Part shown: in pieces, positions 25,595 to 33,417 of the stretch | How the letters are laid out: every line of letters starts with the position of its first letter | How positions within the stretch are numbered: position 1 is the stretch's first letter | Source: Thermoplasmata archaeon | Lineage (GTDB): Archaea > Thermoplasmatota > Thermoplasmata > Lutacidiplasmatales > UBA184 | Direction: 5' to 3' | DNA: 64,000 nucleotides | NCBI GenBank assembly: GCA_022750115.1 | Contig: JAKIWI010000007.1 | Location: 45,456 to 109,455, forward strand | Notes under the pieces: model-generated | Databases searched by the model: none | The model's input: the letters and a program-made list of their open reading frames with translations, nothing else | What the model was told of the DNA's origin: nothing | Position numbers and translations under genes: made by a program

Positions 25595-26446
25595 TCATCC
25601 ACCGCGACGAGCCCGCGCGGCGGCGATCGCCGGTAGCGGGGAGAGCGGGCCGTCGGGTCCAGGGACAAACGCCACGTGGGGCGCCCCGCGGGCGCGGTCG
25701 ACCGTCACGACATGATCCGGGAACGCCGGTTGGACGCCGCGAATCACCAAGCCGAGCTGGTCGTGGCGGAGCTCGAACTGGGTGTCGGCCATCGCACTGA
25801 GCGAGTCGCCACAGCCCAGGCCGGGCCGCATCAGACCGAGGAGGAGATTGTTGACTTGGCGCGCCCGTTTGATCCCGTGGAGAAACATCCGGGTGGCGGT
25901 TTCCACCCCACAGATCATCTCGATCATCTCGAACGCATTGAACTCCAGGTAGGTGCGCTTCCGCTTTCCCTGGGCTGCGCGCTCCGCTACGACCATCTTC
26001 CCCATGTCCTTGGTGCGCGCGGCCTTTTTCGCGGCGGCCGTTCCGTCCTTGCCGGCCATGCGCGCGGAGTCGCGGAGGCTCACCACGTACGGCGCCTCGT
26101 CGTCTTCTCCGACGTAATCGCAGATCCGGACCCGAGCATCGAACCTGCGACGGGTCGTGAATCGCGTCAATCGCTCCCGGAATCCGTGCGGCGAGTCCCT
26201 CGCGGGCAGCACCGCGATCACGCCGCGCGATTGGTGGAGGAAGTTCAGGAGAATCGGAGAAAAGATGAGGTCGCGGTCGTCCGGCGTGATGTTCGCGTCC
26301 AAGTGGAACAGCGCGAGGCTGCCGCGCAGGAACCCGCCGCCCAGGAGCTGGTCGAAGTCCGGGATCCCGCTCGAGTAGCGGTCTTCCGGGTCGGCGATGG
26401 GAACCCAATCTCGTTGCGGGGGCGACCTAGTACTGCGGCGAGCCAT
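25595..26446 (-). CDS. RecA/KaiC-like protein lacking the P-loop
   Basis: 283 residues. Residues 25-49 (SSGIPDFDQLLGGGFLRGSL) reproduce the segment before the Walker A of archaeal KaiC/RadA-like ATPases, but the position where GxxxxGKT should be reads DANITPDDRDL, and the usual Walker B is replaced by EFNAFEMIEMI. Later strands (RMFLHGIKRARQVNNLLLGL, DTQFELRHDQLGLVIRG) keep the fold pattern. It looks like a pseudo-ATPase that may bind a partner or nucleic acid. A Lys/Ala-rich linker lies at about residues 125-160. The gene stands alone. Confidence 0.7.
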   Translation of the reverse strand: MARRSTRSPPQRDWVPIADPEDRYSSGIPDFDQLLGGGFLRGSLALFHLDANITPDDRDLIFSPILLNFLHQSRGVIAVLPARDSPHGFRERLTRFTTRRRFDARVRICDYVGEDDEAPYVVSLRDSARMAGKDGTAAAKKAARTKDMGKMVVAERAAQGKRKRTYLEFNAFEMIEMICGVETATRMFLHGIKRARQVNNLLLGLMRPGLGCGDSLSAMADTQFELRHDQLGLVIRGVQPAFPDHVVTVDRARGAPHVAFVPGPDGPLSPLPAIAAARARRGG

Positions 26447-26738
26447 GCGTCATCCATGCCCGTCGGGGGCTCTTAGACCCCGCCGTTGCGCGAGGTCACC
26501 GCTCCGTCGGTACGGCGGCCGCGTGAGCGGGTCACCCAGCGCGTTCCTTCGGTGCCCTCCCTCCCATCTCCGAGCGTGGGGGCCCCCGTTCCGGAAAACC
26601 ATCTCATCTCATCCCGGTGGGGGGATTGAGACTTCCGGTGGGGTGGCACCGTCCGATGGGCGCGCGAGAAAGGGTTCGTCTCGGAGCGAGGTCATCGCAC
26701 CGAGGTCGGATCGCAGACGCTGGCTCCCGGGCCCGCCG

Positions 26739-28391
26739 CTAGGTCTGCTTGCGCCGCCGCACGAGGAGCAGTGCCGCCAGCAATCCCACGATGGCGGCCA
26801 AGATGAGGAGGCCAAGGAGTTCCCACTCCCAGGTCGGGACCCCGGTCGAGGAGCCCTTGTCCATCGCCGTGAAGGTGATCGATTGCGCCGCCACTTGGCC
26901 GTGGACGTCGACACTGCCCGAGGCCGGGCTCACGGTGTAGCCGTCCGAGTTCCCGATCGAGTAGGCGCTGGTCCCGTTCAGCTCCGTGAACACCACGGTG
27001 CCGGACACGGACGGCTCCATGACCCCGCTCAGGGTCACCGACCAGTTCGTGCCCGGAGCGAGCCCGGTCTCCGTGAAGGTGACCGTGAATGCCTGGGCGC
27101 CGGAAGTGGAGGTGAACGCGATCACTTGGGTCACGGCCGAGCCGACGACGCTGACCAGTCCCGCCGCGGGGGCGGCGTCGTAGCCGGACGCACCGCTGAT
27201 CGAGAACCCGTAGCTGCCGTTCGACTCGCGGAACTGGAGCGTTCCCGTGGTCGTGGTCTTCTGCACGCCATTCATCGTCACGGACCAGCTCGTGCCGGAG
27301 ACGAGGCCCGACGAGGTGAACACGACCGGATAGTTCCCGGAGCTTCCCGCGGTGAACGTGACCGACTGGCTCGCGGGTCCCCCGCTCACTGTGACGGTCC
27401 CGGACGAGGGAGAGGCCCGGTACCCCGCCATCGAGTTCACGACGTAGTTGTAGGTCCCATCGGCCACCGTGAACACGATCGACGTCGAGGTGGAGCTCTG
27501 CTGGGCCCCGTCGAGCGTGACCGACCACGGGTTCGACGCCACCGACGTCAGCCCGTCCTCGGTGAACGTCACCGCGTAGGTGGTCGAGGAAGAGACGGAG
27601 GGCACAACGATCGTGCTCGCGGAGAGCGTCAGGTCGCCGGTTCGCGCGAGCGCGCGACCATCGAGATGGGCCCCGGTCAGCAAGGTGATCGAGGCGTAGG
27701 AGATCAAAGTCCCCGACATCTTCGACGTGGTTCCAAGCGTGATCGAGCTACCGACCTGCCAGAAGACGTTCCCCGCCTGCGCGCCGTTCGACAGGATCAC
27801 AGCACGACCCGAGGTGGTGGTGAGGGCCGAGGCGACCTGGAACACGAACACGCCGTTGGGGTTGCCCCCGCCGCTCAGCGTGAGATCCCCCGAGGAGATG
27901 GCGAGAGAGGAGGTCGACTTGTACAGTCCGGGAGTGAGTGTCTGTCCCCCAATGTTGCCGGCGACCGTGACCGCGCAGTTCGACCGCGAGCTCGCGTTGT
28001 TGTACGCAGTCGTGACATTGAGCTCGGCGCCGGCGGCCGCGGGGTTGGCGACGTTCTTCACGCCCGTGTAGGTCCCGGGGGGAAACCCGGTCACGGCGGA
28101 TCCGGGGCTGACTCCGAGGTCGCCCGTGAGGGCGGTCGCTCCGGTGCTGGTGACGGTCGTGCCGGAGAGCGCCGCGTAGGTGCTGGCCGACCCGAGCGGA
28201 ACCGGCACTTGGCCACAGGTCGAGGAGGCGCGGGCCGCTGCGGGCGCGAGGGGGGTCGCACGAGCTCCGCCCGGCGTCCCTGCGCCGAACCCTGTACCGG
28301 CGATCACAAGGACGACGGCCGCGATCAGAAGGGCGCTGACGACGAGGATACTGGCGACCTTGCGCCCGAGTCCGGCTGACGTGACTGACAT
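26739..28391 (-). CDS. Secreted DUF3494 (ice-binding-fold) protein with three repeat domains and C-terminal anchor
   Basis: 550 residues from the ATG at 28391. A signal peptide (about residues 10-35) is followed by a DUF3494 beta-helix domain, about 55-270, with TGDLGVSPGSAVTGFPPGTY, NIGGQTLTPGLYKSTSSL and NVFWQVGSSITLGTTSKMSG. Three ~85-residue repeats follow, each opening with V-F-T/S...GL...T/S-W-S-V-T-L/M-x-G, a pattern frequent in secreted Thermoplasmata proteins. The end is WEWELLGLLILAAIVGLLAA plus RRRKQ, a membrane anchor. In characterised relatives the domain binds ice; many homologues in non-cold organisms are probably adhesins. Confidence 0.88.
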   Translation of the reverse strand: MSVTSAGLGRKVASILVVSALLIAAVVLVIAGTGFGAGTPGGARATPLAPAAARASSTCGQVPVPLGSASTYAALSGTTVTSTGATALTGDLGVSPGSAVTGFPPGTYTGVKNVANPAAAGAELNVTTAYNNASSRSNCAVTVAGNIGGQTLTPGLYKSTSSLAISSGDLTLSGGGNPNGVFVFQVASALTTTSGRAVILSNGAQAGNVFWQVGSSITLGTTSKMSGTLISYASITLLTGAHLDGRALARTGDLTLSASTIVVPSVSSSTTYAVTFTEDGLTSVASNPWSVTLDGAQQSSTSTSIVFTVADGTYNYVVNSMAGYRASPSSGTVTVSGGPASQSVTFTAGSSGNYPVVFTSSGLVSGTSWSVTMNGVQKTTTTGTLQFRESNGSYGFSISGASGYDAAPAAGLVSVVGSAVTQVIAFTSTSGAQAFTVTFTETGLAPGTNWSVTLSGVMEPSVSGTVVFTELNGTSAYSIGNSDGYTVSPASGSVDVHGQVAAQSITFTAMDKGSSTGVPTWEWELLGLLILAAIVGLLAALLLVRRRKQT

Positions 28392-28405
28392 TTGGTTCCA
28401 TCCAT

Positions 28406-28421
28406 TTGGTCGGTTGACCAA
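28406..28421. promoter_or_regulatory. Inverted repeat upstream of the DUF3494 gene
   Basis: TTGGTC GGTT GACCAA is a perfect 6-bp inverted repeat with a 4-base spacer, 15 bases before the ATG at 28391. A palindromic TATA-like GTATAC lies about 30 bases further up (28446-28451). The layout fits an operator in the leader of the minus-strand gene. Confidence 0.4.
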
Positions 28422-28601
28422 CCGGAGCAACCCGGGGACGGGGGGTATACTGTCCCTTCAATCGAATTGAGGACGGAGGCGCCGTTGGGAGCGAATCGCA
28501 ACGGCGTTGCTAGGGGATCTGGGTGGGTCTCGGCGACGAGCCGTGTTTGCTTGAGTCGACTTCAGGAGGGCTCCAAGTACTCCGACCCCGAGCGGGCGTC
28601 C

Positions 28602-29447
28602 ATGCTCCGAAGTCCCGGTCGACTTGCGCCCCCGTTCGCCGTAGCCGCCGTAGCCGTACTGTTGCTCGCCGCCGTCGTCGGGATGGTGGCCGGAGCCGTG
28701 AACGCGCAGAACTCCAATGGCGCGAGTTCGGGGGTCGCTTCGTCGAGCGTTCCCGCGGTCACGTGCGGTCAAGCGTCCGTCTACCTCGGCGCCGCGGCCA
28801 ACTTCCGTATTCTGGCCGGCACCACCATCACGAACACCGGCGCCACGAGCGTGAAGGGCAACATCGGCGTCAGCCCCGGCTCGGCGATCACAGGATTCCC
28901 GCCCGGGAAGGTTTCGGGCGCGATCCACGTCGCGGACACCGCCGCGGCCAACGCCCAACTCGCGCTCAAGAACGCCTACAACACCGCGATGGGCCGGACC
29001 AACTGCCCCGTTGCCGTCGCCGGGAATCTCGGTGGACAGACGCTCGGACCGGGCCTGTACAAGTCCACGTCCTCGCTGTCGATCTCCTCGGGAGACCTCA
29101 CGCTGACGGCCCACGGTCACTCCAACGCGGTGTTCATCTTCCAGATGACCTCGAAGTTCACCACGACCTCCGGTCGTCAGGTGATCCTGGCCGGTGGAGC
29201 CTTGGCGAGCCACATCTACTGGGTCGTCGGAAGCTCCGCGACGCTCGGCACGACGTCGGTCGTCTACGGAAACATCCTCGCGCACAAGTCGATCTCGCTC
29301 GCGACCGGAGCGGTTCTCCACGGGCGCGCCCTCGCGCACATCGGCGCCGTCACCCTCGCGGGCGACACGCTCGCGCAGGTGCCGTACGCCACCTCGAGCA
29401 CCATGACGACCCCCCGCTCGCTCCACGCGGCGATGGTCGTCCCGTAG
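28602..29447 (+). CDS. Secreted DUF3494 (ice-binding-fold) protein, single domain
   Basis: 281 residues from the ATG at 28602. A hydrophobic signal or anchor (about residues 10-33) is followed by one DUF3494 beta-helix domain with CGQASVYLGAAANFRILAGT, NIGVSPGSAITGFPPGKVSG, NLGGQTLGPGLYKSTSSLSI and IYWVVGSSATLGTTSVVYGN. It has no repeat domains and no C-terminal helix. It lies head-to-head with its larger paralogue, with about 210 bases between start codons, so the two may share control. Confidence 0.87.
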   Translation: MLRSPGRLAPPFAVAAVAVLLLAAVVGMVAGAVNAQNSNGASSGVASSSVPAVTCGQASVYLGAAANFRILAGTTITNTGATSVKGNIGVSPGSAITGFPPGKVSGAIHVADTAAANAQLALKNAYNTAMGRTNCPVAVAGNLGGQTLGPGLYKSTSSLSISSGDLTLTAHGHSNAVFIFQMTSKFTTTSGRQVILAGGALASHIYWVVGSSATLGTTSVVYGNILAHKSISLATGAVLHGRALAHIGAVTLAGDTLAQVPYATSSTMTTPRSLHAAMVVP

Positions 29448-30226
29448 TCAACTCAGGAACCACGCGTTCGTTCCACCCGTCCGCTCGGATTGACGTCCGG
29501 GTCCCGACCACCCGTCGGGACCGGACGACGAGATCCGACGGAGGGATCGCCGTCCAACCCATTCCCACGCCGAACCGCACGGACGAAGGATCGGCGGTGA
29601 ATCGTCCGCTGCGCCGCCCGACGGATAGAACGAGGATCGTCGGGCCACTCCGGGAAGTCTTTGGGAATGAACTTCCCCTCTCCTTGGCCGAGATGATGGC
29701 GCTGCCCCTCGGCGAGGGGGAAATGACGCAACGCTCGTGCGAGCGCGCGAGCTGCGCTTCGACCCCTCCGATCGAGGCGGACCCCGGCCCCCGAGGAGGG
29801 AGGTTTGGAGATGGTGGGAGGATCGGACCCCCGCGAGCAAGCCTCGGGCTCAGGCACGACGTCGTGCCACCCAGTGGGGTGACGGGCCGAGCGGCTCCGC
29901 TCGGAGACTCTCTCGCGGTGTATCGGACGAGCCAGAGTTCTCAGATCGTGGCGAGGGTCGGCCGGCCGTGAGTCATCGAACTTCCCAAGCGCGGGGCCTG
30001 ACATTCCCGGGTCTCGAGTCACAACCTCGTCGACTCGAACTTCGGTGCTCCCCTCGATTGAGGCCGCTCGCTCCAGCCCGCGCGGGGAGCCGGAAGGACG
30101 ACCCTCCAGGCGACTCAGGCCCATCGGGATACCGCCGCTGCGCGACGAAATCCGCGCAATGGGAGGAAGAGGTTGTCCGAGAGCACAGGGCTCCGGGACC
30201 GGGCCGGTCCCGGCGCGTTGCGGGCC
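29448..30226. other. Long region without a convincing gene
   Basis: About 780 bases between the small DUF3494 gene and a membrane protein. Reading frames exist on both strands but have no recognisable family, signal peptide or start signal. Part of it may be the remains of a decayed accessory gene; I see no tRNA or repeat array in it. Confidence 0.45.
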
Positions 30227-30613
30227 CTACGCGGTCCTCGCCGGGCCGCGGCTCGAGCCGACGAGCGCCTCGACCGTGAGGATGAGTCCTGCCAGCACCG
30301 TCAACACCGCCCCGAGGAGGACGAGCAGCCAACCGCCGACGACCGACCAGGCGATCGCTCCCAACACGATCAGGATGATGCCGGCGCCCAGCGACGTCGC
30401 CGCGCCGCGGTAGTGCGTGTATCCCGAGAACAGCAGCACCAACAGGCCAAGGACGACCGCGACCACTCCGTAGACGAGCGCACCGCCGTCCATGCCGAAC
30501 CGTCCGCCGAAATCCTCCGACCCGAGGCTGATCAGGAATCCGAGGATTCCTCCCAGTATGATCAAGATCGCTCCGAGGGCTGCCAAGAGGGTCACGAGAC
30601 TCCGCTGTACCAT
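30227..30613 (-). CDS. Four-helix membrane protein
   Basis: 128 residues from the ATG at 30613; a longer start at 30664 adds a Pro/Gly-rich stretch. Four hydrophobic helices are visible (TLLAALGAILIILGGILGFL; LVYGVVAVVLGLLVLLFSGY; SLGAGIILIVLGAIAWSVVG; WLLVLLGAVLTVLAGLIL). It resembles the membrane protein at 3558-3929. No catalytic residue pattern is visible. Confidence 0.6.
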   Translation of the reverse strand: MVQRSLVTLLAALGAILIILGGILGFLISLGSEDFGGRFGMDGGALVYGVVAVVLGLLVLLFSGYTHYRGAATSLGAGIILIVLGAIAWSVVGGWLLVLLGAVLTVLAGLILTVEALVGSSRGPARTA

Positions 30614-30788
30614 GTGGTCACCAGACCCTCCAGGCCCCGGGGCAGGGGATAGCCGCTCCGTCAATCCCGTTCAAGGTCAGGAGCATCGAAACACCCGCTC
30701 CCCTAGGCGCTCCGAACCACAGCGCGAGGATCCGGGCCGCACGGGAGAGGGCCGCTGGAAGGGGAAGGGAGGGCCACCCCGCGAGGAC

Positions 30789-31619
30789 CTAGGCAGCGGC
30801 CGACATCGCGCGGTGACTTCCGCGGGAGGTCAGCGCCGGGGCCAGCAGGACGAGCAGCGGGAGCGCGACGATGGCGTAGGCGATCCCACCGATGGGAAAC
30901 ATCAACGAGAGACCCGGCGCCAGAAGTCCCAGGATGATGAGGGCGTAGAGCGCCGCGCCTGCGCTCAGCCAGGCCTCCCGGTACCGAACACTGGCGAGGC
31001 CGATGCCGAGAACGATCCCGAGACCTCCCAGCCAGACGAGCCAGACCCCGGCGATCGCAAGGTACGACGCGAGTGGGGCGACCGCGCGTAGGCAAGCGGG
31101 GGCTTTCGTCGGAGCGCCCTGGATGCACGCCGCCATCGTGTCGGAGGAAGCGAGAGCGATCGCGATCGGGAGGACGATGAGCACGAGGCCGACGGTGCCG
31201 AGCATGCAGAGCGCGGACGCCGCCCAGAATCGGGGGTCGACCGCTCGCAGCGAGGCGAACCCGAGGCGATAGACAATCAACGAGACCGCGAAGAGTAGCG
31301 CCCCGGTCAGCGCGAGCACTGCGGTAACCTGGAGTAGCTGGGACGCCGAGATCGGAAGCGCTCCCGGCCGATAGCGCGCGAGCAGAAGCAGGGTGACCGG
31401 GAGGGCGAGCCCAACGACTCCGGCGGCGAGGCCGACGGTCGACCCCGTCGCGATGCGCCGGAGTCCGGAGGATTCGTCGGCGTGGGGGATCCGCCCGGGC
31501 TCATGGGTCGGAACCGCCGCCCCCGGCGAGGCGGAGGGAATCGGTTGGCCGGGGACCGGATCCACCGTGGCGACGGGCGAGGTGGGGGACGGAGAGGTGC
31601 TCTCGACGGTGGTCGGCAT
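30789..31619 (-). CDS. Polytopic membrane protein with Pro/Ser-rich N-terminus
   Basis: 276 residues. The first ~55 are Pro/Ser/Thr-rich and probably disordered; six hydrophobic helices follow. Between helices 3 and 4 an external loop carries two cysteines (AACIQGAPTKAPACLRAV) that could form a disulfide. No known family is recognised. Confidence 0.6.
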   Translation of the reverse strand: MPTTVESTSPSPTSPVATVDPVPGQPIPSASPGAAVPTHEPGRIPHADESSGLRRIATGSTVGLAAGVVGLALPVTLLLLARYRPGALPISASQLLQVTAVLALTGALLFAVSLIVYRLGFASLRAVDPRFWAASALCMLGTVGLVLIVLPIAIALASSDTMAACIQGAPTKAPACLRAVAPLASYLAIAGVWLVWLGGLGIVLGIGLASVRYREAWLSAGAALYALIILGLLAPGLSLMFPIGGIAYAIVALPLLVLLAPALTSRGSHRAMSAAA

Positions 31620-31664
31620 CGCGCTGCCTACGAGCGGATCATCCCGTCGAGAGGCGCCGACGCC

Positions 31665-31943
31665 CTACGCCTCGGCGGGCGAGGGCGCCGGGGTCGCGAC
31701 AGGTCGCGCGGGGGGGGCCGCAACGGGGGCCGGGGTCAGGTCCGTGCCGACCTCGTGTCCGATCGCGACGACTCCATCCACGACGGCCGCGACGACCTCG
31801 ACGACCGCGGTCGCGGCGACGACGACGACCTTTTCGAGGTCGTGGGCGACGACTTCGGTACCGTCCACGACGGTTGTCGTCCCGGGTGTCTTCGGCCGGG
31901 CTTCGGGAACGGCGTCGGACGATTCAACGGCTGTGTTTTCCAT
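31665..31943 (-). CDS. Small acidic hypothetical protein
   Basis: 92 residues: an acidic, Thr/Pro-rich start, a central Val/Ala-rich helix (about residues 35-65) that is amphipathic rather than clearly transmembrane, and a Pro/Ala-rich tail. No family is recognised. It shares strand with its neighbours and leaves only small gaps, which is the main support. Confidence 0.4.
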   Translation of the reverse strand: MENTAVESSDAVPEARPKTPGTTTVVDGTEVVAHDLEKVVVVAATAVVEVVAAVVDGVVAIGHEVGTDLTPAPVAAPPARPVATPAPSPAEA

Positions 31944-32011
31944 GGTTCGGACCTCGGTTCACGCAACGCGGTCAGCCGGGGTCGGCGGGATAAGGCGCCC
32001 GTGGGTTTGAG

Positions 32012-33106
32012 TTAAGGACGGACCGCGGATTCGGACCGCTGGCGTGCGGCACTGCGCTCGGGCGGAGCGCGCTGGAACGTGAAGATCCGGTTGCCGCTGC
32101 CCTGTTCGGAATCGAGATGATCGATCTCGCCGAGGATGCCGATGGCGCCCTCGCCCCGTGCCGTCAGCCGGTACGGTTCGTCGGCCGTGTGGGACACTAG
32201 CCCGCTCTCGACGAGCTTTCGCAGATGGAACGCGATCTTGGACGTGTCGTCGATCTGGGCGGCCTCCATCGCCTGCATGAAGGTGCACGGACCATCGACG
32301 AGGCGGCGGAGGACCAGCCGCCGGATCGGGTTGGAGAGCGACTCGAGCGTCTGGTGCGCGTCGGCCGCGACGATCGAGGCGCGTACCGCCAACGCTCCGG
32401 TGGCGCTGATCTTGGCCGGGTTGTAACCGACCGCGAGGGGACCCTTGCCGTCGAGGAGGGCCCGGATCTCTTCGAGGAGCTTCGAGACGTCCTCCGCGCG
32501 GTGCCGCGCGAGGAGCTCCTCGATGGCGGCCAGCACCACCGCCGCTTTCTCCCTCGGCCCGGCGAAGTCCTCGACCGCCTCGCGGATATGGAACGGTTGC
32601 TCCGGGTCGAGCGGAAGGTGGCTGACACGGGTGATCGCTTCCGGGGGCGGCGGGGGCGAGATCAGGAGAACGTCGTAGCCGCCCCCCGTCGCGAGGGTCC
32701 GGGCGAGGTCGACCGGGTCGCGGGGTGGGGTTCGGGTCTCGATGAGCGCGAGCTGGTCGTGAATCAGGGCGAGGACACGGAGCACCTGGGGGGGATTGAC
32801 GGGCTTGAGGAGGTAATCGAACGCCCCCGCCTTCATCGCCTCCACGGCCGAGCCGATGGTGCCCTTCCCCGTCAGCACCACAACGACCATGCGAGGCCAG
32901 CGCTTCTGCGCCTCGACGACGAGGTCAATTCCGCTGTGCCGACCCATCCAAAGGTCGGTGAACATCACGTCCAGCTCGGTCTGGTCGAGGGCGCGGAGCG
33001 CCTCCGCCACCGTCGGCGACAACGTGACGGCGTGGTGGTTCGCCTCGAGGAGGCCCCCGAGCTCCTCCAGGAGTTCCGGGTCCGAATCGACGATCAGGAC
33101 CCGCAT
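32012..33106 (-). CDS. Response regulator with winged-helix output domain
   Basis: 364 residues from the ATG at 33106; longer frames run into tRNA-Phe. Residues 1-120 are a receiver domain with acidic D7/D9, phospho-acceptor D51 (VMFTDLWMG), Thr in VVLTGKG and Lys in LLKPV. A central alpha-helical region of about 130 residues follows, then an ArsR-like winged helix (LESLSNPIRRLVLRRLVDGP ... KIAFHLRKLVESGLV). It would couple phosphorylation by an unlinked histidine kinase to transcription control. Confidence 0.85.
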   Translation of the reverse strand: MRVLIVDSDPELLEELGGLLEANHHAVTLSPTVAEALRALDQTELDVMFTDLWMGRHSGIDLVVEAQKRWPRMVVVVLTGKGTIGSAVEAMKAGAFDYLLKPVNPPQVLRVLALIHDQLALIETRTPPRDPVDLARTLATGGGYDVLLISPPPPPEAITRVSHLPLDPEQPFHIREAVEDFAGPREKAAVVLAAIEELLARHRAEDVSKLLEEIRALLDGKGPLAVGYNPAKISATGALAVRASIVAADAHQTLESLSNPIRRLVLRRLVDGPCTFMQAMEAAQIDDTSKIAFHLRKLVESGLVSHTADEPYRLTARGEGAIGILGEIDHLDSEQGSGNRIFTFQRAPPERSAARQRSESAVRP

Positions 33107-33177
33107 GCGCTCACCGTCCGGCCGATTGGGGGGACCACTCGCGGAAATTTGAGCCTTACCGGCGAGGGGGGGGGCAG

Positions 33178-33251
33178 TGCCGCGGGCCGGGCTTGAACCG
33201 GCGGCTTCAAGATCTTCAGTCTTGCACTCTCCCAAACTGAGTTACCGCGGC
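33178..33251 (-). tRNA. tRNA-Phe (GAA)
   Basis: 74 bases on the minus strand. The acceptor GCCGCGG pairs with CCGCGGC, followed by discriminator A. The anticodon loop CTGAAGA gives GAA, and the T arm is CCGGTTCAAGCCCGG. No intron and no encoded CCA. Confidence 0.95.
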
Positions 33252-33381
33252 GCGCCGGGCGCGTCGACTCCGCCCGGAGTATATGGGAATGCCGTTTCGA
33301 GCGCTCGGCCGAGTCCGTCCGCCGTCGAACGCGCGCGCCCCCGCGTTCGGATTGCCGTCGTCGCCCGAGTGGCCCCGCGAC

Positions 33382-33389
33382 ATTATCTA
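33382..33389 (+). promoter_or_regulatory. TATA box of topoisomerase I
   Basis: ATTATCTA, 29-36 bases before the GTG start at 33418, giving a leaderless or nearly leaderless transcript. Confidence 0.5.
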
Positions 33390-33417
33390 GACCGCGCGAC
33401 CTCGATGCTCACCGACC

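Noticed and set aside
33107..33235. N-terminal extension of the response regulator
   Set aside because: The extra residues are the translation of tRNA-Phe; the ATG at 33106 gives the normal receiver start.
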